Below are positions 37,419-49,279 of a stretch of 64,000 nucleotides of DNA, in pieces; the stretch's first letter is position 1; every line of letters starts with the position of its first letter. Below the pieces are notes generated by a model. That model saw only the letters and a program-made list of their open reading frames with translations, was not told where the DNA came from and did not search any database. This DNA comes from Xanthobacteraceae bacterium (GTDB lineage: Bacteria; Pseudomonadota; Alphaproteobacteria; Rhizobiales; Xanthobacteraceae), in NCBI GenBank assembly GCA_019454205.1, contig CP075369.1:2232001-2296000 (forward strand), given 5' to 3'. Made by a program: the position numbers and the translations under genes.

Positions 37419-37787
37419 ATGACGCTCCGTTCGTTTTTGTTATTTTTTTCCGCTTTCGTTTTCTCCGTTTCCGCCCACGCCCAATCTTTCGACGGCCGCT
37501 ATGAAGGCAAGCTGATCCTAACGCAGGGCAGCGACTGCGGCGAAAAAAGCGAAGCCTTCGCTGCGGAGATAAAAGGCAAGACCGTCCGCATCGCGAGCGC
37601 GCGTTCCGACAAACCCGTCGAAGGGCAGATTCAGGACAACGGCCAGTTTTTCCTGACCGGCCCCGGCCGCGGCAACGTCACGCTGGAATGGCGCGGCCAG
37701 ATTCTCGCGACCAAGACCGGCCTCGGCACCCTGCTGCAAAAAGGCAGCAGCACCTGCCAGTTCCTGCTTTCGCTGAAACGAAACTGA
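37419..37787 (+). CDS. Small secreted protein, function unknown
   Basis: 122 residues. Signal peptide LRSFLLFFSAFVFSVSAHAQ; the mature part is a small beta-rich domain with two Cys (GSDCGEK and STCQFLL), probably disulfide-bonded, resembling uncharacterised Rhizobiales periplasmic proteins. Starts 7 bp after carA, so probably cotranscribed with it. Confidence 0.6.
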   Translation: MTLRSFLLFFSAFVFSVSAHAQSFDGRYEGKLILTQGSDCGEKSEAFAAEIKGKTVRIASARSDKPVEGQIQDNGQFFLTGPGRGNVTLEWRGQILATKTGLGTLLQKGSSTCQFLLSLKRN

Positions 37788-37799
37788 AACGATGCCGCG

Positions 37800-38309
37800 A
37801 TGAACGCGCTAATGCAGTTCGTCGCCGCCCTGTTCCGCATGGACGAGCGCGTCTGGGAGCGCCACGCGAATCCCGTAAGCGTGTGGACGCGCTTCGCCAC
37901 CTTCCCGCTTTTGATGCTTGCACTCTGGAGCGTGCACTGGATCGGCTGGTACTGCCTGATCCCGCTGGCGGTGCTGGCGGCATGGCTCTGGCTGAACCCG
38001 CGCATTTTTCCGCCGCCCTCGTCCACGCAAAGCTGGGCCTCGCGCGCCGTACTCGGCGAGCGCGTCTATCTCCTGCGCGTCATGAATCCGGTGCCGGTCG
38101 AACATACCAATGTGGCGGCCCTGCTCGGCATCGGCACCGCGCTGGGCGCACTGGCGATGGCGGCCGGGTTGATCGCGGAAGAGCCCTTCACGTTCGCCGC
38201 GGGCGGCATTGCCGTGATCGTGTTCAAGCTGTGGCTTTGCGACCGGATGGTCTGGCTGTTCGACGAAATGAGCGAGCGCGTCGAACTCTATCGTTCGTGG
38301 CGGCGCTAG
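37800..38309 (+). CDS. DUF6653-like membrane protein
   Basis: 169-residue integral membrane protein with about four hydrophobic helices. The opening FRMDERVWERHANPVSVWTRF is the signature of the DUF6653 family. Function unknown. Start ATG 37800, 12 bp after the previous gene; convergent with the next. Confidence 0.75.
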   Translation: MNALMQFVAALFRMDERVWERHANPVSVWTRFATFPLLMLALWSVHWIGWYCLIPLAVLAAWLWLNPRIFPPPSSTQSWASRAVLGERVYLLRVMNPVPVEHTNVAALLGIGTALGALAMAAGLIAEEPFTFAAGGIAVIVFKLWLCDRMVWLFDEMSERVELYRSWRR

Positions 38310-38312
38310 AAA

Positions 38313-38801
38313 CTAGTCGCCCGGCTCGCGGCAATCCACCTTGCCTTCGGGCACCGCCACGATCTGCTTCTTGTCCCAGTCGAACATCCACGCGCCCTTG
38401 ATCGCGCGCGGCTGCCCGTTCGGATTGAACGCGGCATAGGCGAAGACGTATTGGCCGTCCTGCGACTCGGTGGCCGGCTTCAGGAAGCAGCCGACCGAAT
38501 ACATATCGAGACCTTTCGGCTTCGGCGCACGGATCACCTGCACGATTTCAAACACCGGCGCGTCGGCCTTGGTGCGCGCGCCAGTATCCTTCTGCAAAAG
38601 GATCACGAAATTCTTTTTATATTGACCGTAGTCGATGGCGAATTCGCTGATGACGCCCTTGCCGTCGATGAGGAGGGCGCCCTGCTGGCTCTGGTAGTCC
38701 GGCACGTCCACGTCGCGGCGGCCAAGCAACTCGTTCTCGAATCCCGGCGCGGAAACGCCGGAAAGCAGAAGTAGCGCAGCCGTGGCTGCCAAGCGCCGCA
38801 T
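38313..38801 (-). CDS. Secreted hypothetical protein
   Basis: 162-residue exported protein. Signal peptide RRLAATAALLLLSGVSAPGFE; the mature domain contains ELLGRRDVDVPDYQSQQGAL and MYSVGCFLKP ... KVDCREPGD with two Cys. No family that I recognise. Start ATG 38801. Convergent with the DUF6653-like gene and divergent from the methyltransferase. Confidence 0.6.
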   Translation of the reverse strand: MRRLAATAALLLLSGVSAPGFENELLGRRDVDVPDYQSQQGALLIDGKGVISEFAIDYGQYKKNFVILLQKDTGARTKADAPVFEIVQVIRAPKPKGLDMYSVGCFLKPATESQDGQYVFAYAAFNPNGQPRAIKGAWMFDWDKKQIVAVPEGKVDCREPGD

Positions 38802-38874
38802 ATCCGGTCCCTTCCTTGAGTCGGTCCCGGCATGATAATCCGGTTCCACCGATTGTCACTCAACCCCATGACCG

Positions 38875-39585
38875 ATGCGCGACTGGATTTCATACTGGGA
38901 TTCCGACCACCCGATTTACGTCAATGCCCGTCACTTCGACGTGCATTACGCAAACATCGCCGATGACATCATCCGCCTGCTGCCTTCGAAAGAGGCGCGC
39001 GTGCTGGATTACGGCTGCGGCGAGGCATTGCACGCCGACAGGATCGCCGCGCATTGCGCGACCCTCCATCTCTGCGAGGCGGCACCGACCGTTCGCACGC
39101 GATTGCAGGAACGCTTCGGCAAGATCGCCAACATCGCGGTGGTAACGCCGGAAGACGCCGAGGCGATGAACCCGGAAAGCCTCGACCTCATCATCGCCAA
39201 CTCGTTGCTGCAATACCTGAAGCGCGACGAACTGGTGAAGCTGCTGAAAACATGGCGGCGCTTGCTCGCGCCGGGCGGGGCACTGGTGCTGGCCGATGTG
39301 ATTGGCCCGAAACAAAGCGCACTGGCGGACGCTTTCTCGCTGTTGCGCTTCGCCGCCGCGAACGGATTTCTCACGGCAGCGTTCATCGGCCTCGTGAAGA
39401 CAACGCTGTCCGATTACCGCAAGCTGCGCGCGCAGCTCGGCCTTACCACCTACGACGAGAAAGACATGCTCGCGCTGCTCACCGAAGCAGGCTACGACGC
39501 CGCGCGTCTTCGCCCGAACCTTGGACACAATCAGGGCCGCATGGCATTTCGCGCGCAGAAAAACCCGGCGCTTGGCGGCGCGTAG
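38875..39585 (+). CDS. Class I SAM-dependent methyltransferase
   Basis: 236 residues with the methyltransferase type 11/12 fold: motif I VLDYGCGEALHADRI, motif II LHLCEAAP, LDLIIANSLLQYL and post-II LLAPGGALVLADVIGP. The N-terminus MRDWISYWDSDHPIYVNARH resembles methyltransferases of polyketide/glycolipid-type clusters, but no such genes are nearby. Substrate unknown. Start ATG 38875. Confidence 0.82.
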   Translation: MRDWISYWDSDHPIYVNARHFDVHYANIADDIIRLLPSKEARVLDYGCGEALHADRIAAHCATLHLCEAAPTVRTRLQERFGKIANIAVVTPEDAEAMNPESLDLIIANSLLQYLKRDELVKLLKTWRRLLAPGGALVLADVIGPKQSALADAFSLLRFAAANGFLTAAFIGLVKTTLSDYRKLRAQLGLTTYDEKDMLALLTEAGYDAARLRPNLGHNQGRMAFRAQKNPALGGA

Positions 39586-41532
39586 TCACCAGCCCGAACC
39601 GCCGCCCCCGCCACCACCGCCTCCGGAAAAGCCGCCGCCGGTACTGCCGCTCGACGAGTAACTTGAACTGGAGCCGCTGTAGCTGCCGCTGGTGCCCGGC
39701 GCGACGGAAGCGGACGCCACCGTCGCCGACAGGCTGTTCGCAATCGAGTTGGTGAACGACGCGGTGTCGCTCCAGTTACGCCCGCTGTACCACTGGTTGA
39801 GCGCATAGCCTGCGGCAGCCGCGGCAACGGGTGCGGCGGCCGCTGCCGCCAGCACGCTCGCGAACTTCTTGGCCCAGGAGTTTTCCACGTCGAGCGCGAT
39901 GGCATAAGGCAGCATCCGCTCGAACAGTTCCGGCGTCTTCTTCGGCGGGTTCAGATATTCGAGCCGCGACTCTTCGTCGGCCGTGCTCATGTATTCGCGC
40001 AGGCCCTCGATCTGGTCGAGCACCTTGCGCCCTTCCCGCGTCGGCGCTTCCATCCATTCGAGGAAGAATGCGCACAGCATCGTCGCGGCGAAGGCGCAGA
40101 TCGTCGGGATCAGTTCGAAGATGCCGTCAACATTCCGCCAGACATACCAAAGTCCGATCGCGGCCGGTAAAATGCCGAAGACAACGCCAATGCCGATCAG
40201 GAAACCGTTGTCGCGCCGCGACGTGAAACCGTTGTTTAGCGCGAAAGACGCAAGCAGCAGCGGAATGATCGGCAGCAACGTCCCGATAAAAGCATCGCCG
40301 GCATAGCGGCTGCTGAATTGAAGAATGATTCCGGTCAGCGCCAGCACGACGGCAATCGCGGTCAGCAGAAGACCGATGCCCCACTTGCCGTAATTGTTGC
40401 GAAACAGGTCGTCGTACATGCGCTTCAGGTTGGTCTTCAACGCATCGTTCGCACCGCCGACCCGCACATGGTTCGCCTGCTTGAGTTCGAGCGATTTTTC
40501 TTTCGTGAAGAAGTGGCGCATGACCGCTTCCTCGCCGTCGTAGATTCTTTCGCCGCCCTCCTGCTTCTCGACGCGCGTGACGCCGTCCGCTTCGGAGATC
40601 TTCAGGCGCTTCTTCACGCCAAGTTCGACGATGGCGGCGGCAAACGTCTTGTTGTCGTAGCTTGCGAAGTTATCGACATAACGCATTGCCGCCGCCGACA
40701 TGCCGGACGGCGGCTCGAATACCGGAATGATCGTGCCCGGCGCGGGATCGCGGCCATAGCGGAACCACTGGTAGAAGAAGTACGTCACCACCATCAGCAG
40801 GCCGAGCACCGATAGCGAAGCCGCGATGTTGTCGGTGACGAAATACCAGAACTGCTTGAGAGGCCCCGGCGGCGATACGATGCCCTTCTGCCAGGCGATT
40901 GCAACGGTGAGGCCGTTATTGCTTCCCAGCCGCTTGGTCGTGCGAAACACGATGACGTTGTCGCTTTCTTCGACGATCGAAGCGTCATTGCCTTTCGCGC
41001 CCTGCGGCCCGGTGAAGAATTTGCTGGTGTGGATTTTCGCGCCCGGCGGCAGCGTGATACGCGCTTCCGCCACGTCGATGTCGAAGGTCCAGCCGGTGCC
41101 GGTGACGTTCCAGTACAGTTCGTCGAAAGCCGGGAAGAATCCGACAATGCGCGTCACGCGATAGCGTATGAAGTAGGTGTGCAATCCCGGCTTCAGCGTT
41201 GCATAGGCGCTGCCGATCCGGATGCGGATGCCGTTATAGAGGCTCTCGGTCGAATGATATTCTTCGGCATCGTTGCGCCGCACAGATAGCAGCGTAAAGC
41301 CGACGGCAACCCGACGCCCGTCGTCGGCGCGATAGGTGGTCGGAAAATCGCGAAGGATGCCGCGCCGGATCTGCCGGTTCTCGGCCTGCACCGTGATCGT
41401 CTCGGTGACGACGAGATCGCCGTTGGCCTGCACGTCCACGTCGCTGACGAAACGGGTGATGCGCTCGTAAGCATTCGCGCCGCCCGAAGCAGCGAGAAGC
41501 AGAGCAACGGCAAGCAGAAAACGCCGCATCAT
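39586..41532 (-). CDS. DUF2207 membrane protein (copy 1)
   Basis: 648-residue DUF2207 protein. Signal peptide MMRRFLLAVALLLAASGGANA; an exported beta domain (FVSDVDVQANGDLVVTETI, RDFPTTYR) of ~230 residues; several membrane helices around 250-480; and a C-terminal Gly/Ser-rich tail ending GGGGGGSGW. Tandem paralogue of the gene at 41563, and both lie next to lemA, a pairing seen in many bacteria. Role unknown; probably envelope or membrane quality related. Start taken at ATG 41532, the longer TTG/ATG frame lacking a better signal. Confidence 0.85.
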   Translation of the reverse strand: MMRRFLLAVALLLAASGGANAYERITRFVSDVDVQANGDLVVTETITVQAENRQIRRGILRDFPTTYRADDGRRVAVGFTLLSVRRNDAEEYHSTESLYNGIRIRIGSAYATLKPGLHTYFIRYRVTRIVGFFPAFDELYWNVTGTGWTFDIDVAEARITLPPGAKIHTSKFFTGPQGAKGNDASIVEESDNVIVFRTTKRLGSNNGLTVAIAWQKGIVSPPGPLKQFWYFVTDNIAASLSVLGLLMVVTYFFYQWFRYGRDPAPGTIIPVFEPPSGMSAAAMRYVDNFASYDNKTFAAAIVELGVKKRLKISEADGVTRVEKQEGGERIYDGEEAVMRHFFTKEKSLELKQANHVRVGGANDALKTNLKRMYDDLFRNNYGKWGIGLLLTAIAVVLALTGIILQFSSRYAGDAFIGTLLPIIPLLLASFALNNGFTSRRDNGFLIGIGVVFGILPAAIGLWYVWRNVDGIFELIPTICAFAATMLCAFFLEWMEAPTREGRKVLDQIEGLREYMSTADEESRLEYLNPPKKTPELFERMLPYAIALDVENSWAKKFASVLAAAAAAPVAAAAAGYALNQWYSGRNWSDTASFTNSIANSLSATVASASVAPGTSGSYSGSSSSYSSSGSTGGGFSGGGGGGGGGSGW

Positions 41533-41562
41533 CCCCGGTACTTTATGCAGCAAGCGGCTGCG

Positions 41563-43455
41563 TCACCAACCGCCACCGCCGCCACCACCACCACCGCCAC
41601 CCGACGAACCGCCGCCGGACGAACCGCTGCTCGATCCCGGCGCGGTCGACGCCGAGGAAATCGCCGAAGCAACCGCGCTGCCGAGATGGTTGGAGAAGCC
41701 CGCTGGATCGCGGCTCCAGTCGCGCGTGCCGTGATACCAGGCATATCCGGCTGCACCCGCAGCCGCGGCCGCCGCAAGGATGCCGGCGAATTTCTTGCCC
41801 CACTCGTTCTCGACATCGAGCGCGATGGCGTAGGGAAGAAACTTCTCGAACAGTTCCGGCGTCTTCTTCGGCGGATGCAATGCGTTGAGCCGGTCTTCCT
41901 CGGCCACGCCGAGATATTCACGGAAGCCGTTGATCTGGTCGCGGATATTCTGCCCTTCCCGGCTCGGTGCCTTGAGCAGATAAAATCCCGCGAAGGCAAC
42001 GGTGCCGAGCACCGCGCAAATAATCGCCGGGATCATCAGGTTGAGATTGATCCCGACATTGACGTAGACGAGACCCAAAGACACGAAGAGACCGATCAGC
42101 CAGAGCAGCGCGCCGCCGATCATCTTGAGGTTACGCCGCCGGTACGAATTCATCCCTGCGACGAAGATCGAACTTCCGATCCCGCACACCAGCGCCGCGA
42201 TCACCACGGCGAAGGTGCCTGGCGCCGTCTCGCTGCCGGAACGGCCGGTAGCGATTGCATAGATGCACATCCCTACCGCAAGCACCATTAGCAGGAAGCC
42301 GAGGATCGACCAGCCGAAATTGTTGTTGAACAATTTGCCGGCATAAAGCTCATGCAGTTTGTTTTCGAGCGCCGATTTCGCCGCGCCGACGATCTGGTGG
42401 TTTTCCTGCTTCAGCTCGACCGCATTGTTCTTCGAGAAGAGATAGCGGCGCATTTCGTCTTCGGGCTGCGAGAGCGCTTCGCTTCCGGCCTTGAGCGTCA
42501 GCCGCGAGGTGGAAGAACTTTCCGATAGCGTGAGGTGTCCCTTCACGCCGAGATTGACGATCGCCGCCGTGAAGGCGCGATTGTCGAAGCTCAGCTTATC
42601 CATGTAGCGCACTTCGGACGGCGACATATTGTTTGGCGGGCCGAACAACGGAATGATCGTGCCCGGTGCCGGATCGCGCCCCACGCGCGACCATGTGGAA
42701 AGGTAATAAAGAAGAACGCCGATCAAACCGGCCAGTGCGGCAAGTATCGGCAGGTTATCCTGCAGGAAATAGAAGGCCCTCTGCGCGCCGCCCGGCGGCG
42801 TGATCAAACCCTTCTGCCACGCAACCGCGACCGTCAGCCCTTCATAGCGTTGCAGCGGCCGCGTGGTGCGCCAGACAATGCGGTTGGCGGTTTTTTCGAC
42901 CACGCTGGCATTCTTCTCGGTAGATCCCTGCACGCCGGTATAGAATGCGTTCTGGCCGATCTGCGCGCCTTGCGGCAGCGTGATGCGCGCTTCCGCCGTC
43001 TCGATCACGAAATTCCAGCCGTTGCCGGTCGCGTTCCAGTAAAGCTCGTCGAAGCCGTCGAAGAACCCGATCTGCCGCGTGGTCCGGTAGCGGATCTTGT
43101 AGACATGCGACCCGCTGCTCAGCAGGACATCCGCACTGCCGATGCGCGTACGCACGCCGTTCGAATAGCTCTCGACCCGGTAAGGCTCCTCTTTGCCGTC
43201 GCGCGTGACGGAAATTACATCGAAGCCGACATTCACCAGCGTGCCGTTCTTGTTGCGGTAGCTGGTCGGAAAGTCGCGGAAAATGCCGCGGCGAAACTGG
43301 TTGCCCTCCGCCTGAATCACGATCGTTTCCGTGACGTCGAGATCGCCGTTTGGCTGCACGATCACGTCGCTGGTGAACGAAAGAATGCGCTCCTGCGCAT
43401 GCGCGGCGAACGGAGCCGCGAGCAGCAGGGCGATAGCAAACAGGATGCGGCGCAT
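41563..43455 (-). CDS. DUF2207 membrane protein (copy 2)
   Basis: 630-residue paralogue of the preceding gene with the same layout: signal peptide RRILFAIALLLAAPFAAHAQ, exported DUF2207 domain (SDVIVQPNGDLDVTETIVIQ, FRDFPTSYRNKNG), transmembrane block, and a Gly-rich tail ending in a poly-Gly run then W. Sits 15 bp downstream of lemA's stop and 30 bp upstream of copy 1, so the order lemA - DUF2207 - DUF2207 is probably an operon. The poly-Gly tails may act as flexible tethers. Confidence 0.87.
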   Translation of the reverse strand: MRRILFAIALLLAAPFAAHAQERILSFTSDVIVQPNGDLDVTETIVIQAEGNQFRRGIFRDFPTSYRNKNGTLVNVGFDVISVTRDGKEEPYRVESYSNGVRTRIGSADVLLSSGSHVYKIRYRTTRQIGFFDGFDELYWNATGNGWNFVIETAEARITLPQGAQIGQNAFYTGVQGSTEKNASVVEKTANRIVWRTTRPLQRYEGLTVAVAWQKGLITPPGGAQRAFYFLQDNLPILAALAGLIGVLLYYLSTWSRVGRDPAPGTIIPLFGPPNNMSPSEVRYMDKLSFDNRAFTAAIVNLGVKGHLTLSESSSTSRLTLKAGSEALSQPEDEMRRYLFSKNNAVELKQENHQIVGAAKSALENKLHELYAGKLFNNNFGWSILGFLLMVLAVGMCIYAIATGRSGSETAPGTFAVVIAALVCGIGSSIFVAGMNSYRRRNLKMIGGALLWLIGLFVSLGLVYVNVGINLNLMIPAIICAVLGTVAFAGFYLLKAPSREGQNIRDQINGFREYLGVAEEDRLNALHPPKKTPELFEKFLPYAIALDVENEWGKKFAGILAAAAAAGAAGYAWYHGTRDWSRDPAGFSNHLGSAVASAISSASTAPGSSSGSSGGGSSGGGGGGGGGGGW

Positions 43456-43470
43456 GGGCGCCTCCTTCGC

Positions 43471-44037
43471 TTAGTTGAATTTGATGTTCGGGTTGGCCGC
43501 CTGCGAGCGGTCTTCCAGTTCGAAGAACGGCTGTTCGGAGAAGCCAAACGGCTTGGCAATCAGCAGATCAGGGAACGACTGGATGGAAATATTCAGGTTG
43601 CGCACCGCGCCGTTGTAGTAGCGCCGCGCGAACTGGAGCTGCTCCTCGATCTCGGAGAGCTGCTCCTGCAATTTATGAAAGTTCTCGCTGGCCTTGAGTT
43701 GCGGATAGGCTTCCGCCACCGCGATCAGGCGGCCCACCGCCGAACCGAGTTGCTGCGTGGCCTGCGCATTCTGGGCGACGTTGCCCTGCGCCTGTGCATC
43801 GAGACTGAGTGCGCGCTTCGCGGTGACCTCTTCGAGCAGCGTGCGCTCGTGGGTGGCGTATCCCTTCACCACCTCGACCAGCGCGGGGACGAGATCGGTG
43901 CGTCGCTTGAGCTGCACGTCGATACCGCTCCAGCCCTCGCGAACCACGTTCCGCTGCCGGACCAGCCGGTTGAACACGATAACGATGTAGAGCAGCAAAA
44001 CGGCGGCGATGCCGCCGAGAATCCAGTGCCAGTACAT
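43471..44037 (-). CDS. lemA: LemA family protein
   Basis: 188-residue LemA protein: short N-terminus out, one membrane helix (residues ~6-24, ILGGIAAVLLLYIVIVF), then the LemA coiled domain (NRLVRQRNVVREGWSGIDVQ, KRRTDLVPALVEVVKGYA, AYPQLKASENF, AVRNLNISIQSFPD). The role is poorly defined, often linked to membrane stress. First gene of the lemA-DUF2207-DUF2207 set. Start ATG 44037 (MYWHWILGG) preferred over an upstream ATG. Confidence 0.9.
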   Translation of the reverse strand: MYWHWILGGIAAVLLLYIVIVFNRLVRQRNVVREGWSGIDVQLKRRTDLVPALVEVVKGYATHERTLLEEVTAKRALSLDAQAQGNVAQNAQATQQLGSAVGRLIAVAEAYPQLKASENFHKLQEQLSEIEEQLQFARRYYNGAVRNLNISIQSFPDLLIAKPFGFSEQPFFELEDRSQAANPNIKFN

Positions 44038-44273
44038 AAGTTCGTCCCCTCTTGGCGGCACAGTCTGTCGCAGGTCCCGCCCTGTCTCAATGGGAAGGGC
44101 TGGATTCGCCAGTAAAATCGGCGTGCTTTTGGGTTCCTCGCGTGGCGCGGGACATGCACCAAAAGCGGCCTGTGGGCGGCGTTCTTTAGGCTTCCCTTGA
44201 CCCTCGAATCTGGTCTAAGACCCCGCCAGCCGCGGGCTTTGCTTTCGCTCCGTGCTCCGCAAGGAATGGAAGG

Positions 44274-44298
44274 ACGCGCGACCGCGCGGCCTTTTTTT
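44274..44298 (+). terminator. Hairpin plus T-run in the carB leader (attenuator-like)
   Basis: A GC stem (ACGCGC-GACC-GCGCGG) is followed by CC and seven T residues, ending 15 bp before the carB ATG. On the + strand there is no upstream gene to terminate, since lemA is divergent, so this could be an attenuator in the carB leader rather than an end terminator. Attenuation is an inference. Confidence 0.4.
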
Positions 44299-44313
44299 GT
44301 GCCCGAAGGTGAC

Positions 44314-47574
<3,261 letters not shown>

Positions 47575-47697
47575 CCTCCGCAAAACGGCGCGTTCTAAAG
47601 GGTTTGTCCGATCGCGGGCAGCCGGGGAGCACCGGCGCGCGGTTGGTGAACTTTACTGAATCGGCAGCGTTAAGGCCGGTTGGAATTGGAGACGACG

Positions 47698-48171
47698 ATG
47701 GAAAAGCTACCGATGACGGCTGCAGGGCTTACCCAGCTCGAAGAAGAGCTGCGCCAGCGCCAATCGGTCGACCGTCCGCGCATCATCCAGCAGATTTCCG
47801 AGGCGCGCAGCCACGGCGACCTGTCGGAGAATGCCGAGTATCACGCGGCCAAGGAACAGCAGTCGCTGAACGAGGGGCGCATCGCCGAACTCGAAGACAA
47901 GATTTCGCGCGCCGATATCATCGACGTATCCAAGCTTTCCGGCGACACCATTACCTTCGGCGCGACGGTCACGCTGGTCGACGAGGACACCGACGAGCAG
48001 CGCAAGTTCCAGATCGTCGGCGAGATCGAGGCCGATGCGAAAGCCGGCAAGATTTCCATTACCTCGCCGATCGCGCGCGCGCTGATCGGCAAGAAGAAGG
48101 GCGCTTCCGTCGAAGTCATGACGCCGAAGGGCGCCAAGGGCTACGAAGTCCTGAAAGTCGAGTGGAAGTAA
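47698..48171 (+). CDS. greA: Transcription elongation factor GreA
   Basis: 157 residues, standard length. The N-terminal coiled-coil has the acidic loop SHGDLSENAEYHAAKEQQ whose Asp/Glu donate the Mg2+ for RNA cleavage; the C-terminal FKBP-like domain ends SVEVMTPKGAKGYEVLKVEW. Rescues backtracked RNA polymerase. Start ATG 47698. Follows carB on the same strand (123 bp). Confidence 0.96.
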   Translation: MEKLPMTAAGLTQLEEELRQRQSVDRPRIIQQISEARSHGDLSENAEYHAAKEQQSLNEGRIAELEDKISRADIIDVSKLSGDTITFGATVTLVDEDTDEQRKFQIVGEIEADAKAGKISITSPIARALIGKKKGASVEVMTPKGAKGYEVLKVEWK

Positions 48172-48194
48172 CCGCGCTGCCTCGCCTCCCCGCA

Positions 48195-48611
48195 ATGCGC
48201 ATTTTCCTCGCCGCATTGACGCTGCTTGCCTTCTCCCTGACCGGAGAGGCAAAGGCACAGCGTGTCGTTCTGGAAATCGCCCCGCAGGTCACGCGCAGCG
48301 AGCCGGAGTTCGCGGCCTTCCTGCGCCGCACTCTGCCCGTCGAAATCAACCGTGCCATCGCCGGAAAATATACCGGCACGCTACGTGTGCGGATCGTCGA
48401 TGCGCGGCTGATGCGCGGGCCGTCCTTCGGCTTCGTCGACAGCACCGATTATCTCGAAGGCTATGTGCTGGTGCCGCGGCGCGACCCGGTTCCGATCCGC
48501 CTCACGCTGCCCTTCGACCGCTCGGCGTTTTCGCTGACGCCGCCCGGCGAGAACGTGCGCGTGTACAATCTGGTGCGCACCTTCGCGCAGTGGGTTGCGA
48601 AATATATCTGA
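48195..48611 (+). CDS. Small secreted protein downstream of greA
   Basis: 138 residues. Signal peptide MRIFLAALTLLAFSLTGEAKA then QRVVLEIAPQ; a single small alpha/beta domain (FAAFLRRTLPVEINRAIAGKY, RVRIVDARLMRGPSFGF, TDYLEGYVLVPRRD). No Cys, no recognised family. Start ATG 48195, 23 bp after greA, so likely cotranscribed. Confidence 0.6.
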   Translation: MRIFLAALTLLAFSLTGEAKAQRVVLEIAPQVTRSEPEFAAFLRRTLPVEINRAIAGKYTGTLRVRIVDARLMRGPSFGFVDSTDYLEGYVLVPRRDPVPIRLTLPFDRSAFSLTPPGENVRVYNLVRTFAQWVAKYI

Positions 48612-48614
48612 CGG

Positions 48615-49088
48615 TCACGCCTTCTTGGCGAGCGGCACGTTCGGCGCATCCTTCGAGCGGCCGAGCGTCAGCGACGTCTTCACGTTGCGCACGTTCGGCG
48701 CGGCGGTGAGTTCGGAAACGAACGCCTGAAACGTCTCCAGATCCGGCGCGACGCACTTCATGATGAAGTCGAATTCGCCGGAAAGCATGTGGCACTCGCG
48801 CACCAGCGGCCAGTTCTTCACCCGCGCATTGAACGCATTGAGATCGCTTTCAGCCTGGCTCGCGAGATGCACCATCGCGAATACCGTCACCGGATAGCCG
48901 AGCGCCTTCTCGTCGAGCAGCGCGCGGTAGCCGCGGATGATTCCCGCCTCCTCCAGCGCCCGGACCCGCCGCAGGCAGGGCGGCGCGGAGATGCCGACCC
49001 GGCGCGACAATTCCACGTTGGTAATCCGGCCTTCCTCCTGAAGAATTTGCAGAATGTGCCAGTCGATCTTGTCGAGGCTTGCGAGCAA
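48615..49088 (-). CDS. Lrp/AsnC family transcriptional regulator
   Basis: 157-residue Lrp-type regulator. N-terminal HTH (LDKIDWHILQILQEEGRITNVELSRRVGISAPPCLRRVRALE) and C-terminal RAM/ligand domain (GEFDFIMKCVAPDLETFQ). I place the start at TTG 49088 because GGAG lies 6 nt upstream and the length then matches the family; the longer frame to 49163 has an atypical N-terminus. Probably senses an amino acid; target unknown. Divergent from trxB. Confidence 0.85.
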   Translation of the reverse strand: MLASLDKIDWHILQILQEEGRITNVELSRRVGISAPPCLRRVRALEEAGIIRGYRALLDEKALGYPVTVFAMVHLASQAESDLNAFNARVKNWPLVRECHMLSGEFDFIMKCVAPDLETFQAFVSELTAAPNVRNVKTSLTLGRSKDAPNVPLAKKA

Positions 49089-49187
49089 GGCGGTCTCCGT
49101 AATTTTCTTTCGCAGCCACCCTAGTGCATGAAATCGGGCCACGAAACAATATTGCGTGACCACTCTGAGGAAAGAGGCGTCAGCACC

Positions 49188-49217
49188 TTGCTCAGGTACC
49201 GGTCAGTACCCTAGATA
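49188..49217 (+). promoter_or_regulatory. trxB promoter overlapped by a TetR-type operator
   Basis: TTGCTC (49188-49193), 18 bp spacer, TAGATA (49212-49217). The spacer contains GGTACCGGTCAGTACC (49195-49210), an inverted repeat whose last 14 bp are identical to the site in front of the TetR/old-yellow-enzyme locus at 54210. An operator between -35 and -10 would repress trxB. Motifs seen; regulation inferred. Confidence 0.55.
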
Positions 49218-49279
49218 TATGCGCCCAGCGCATAGCTCGGGGCTTTACTGCCCTCTGCCATCTCTTCGGAACAATCGCC

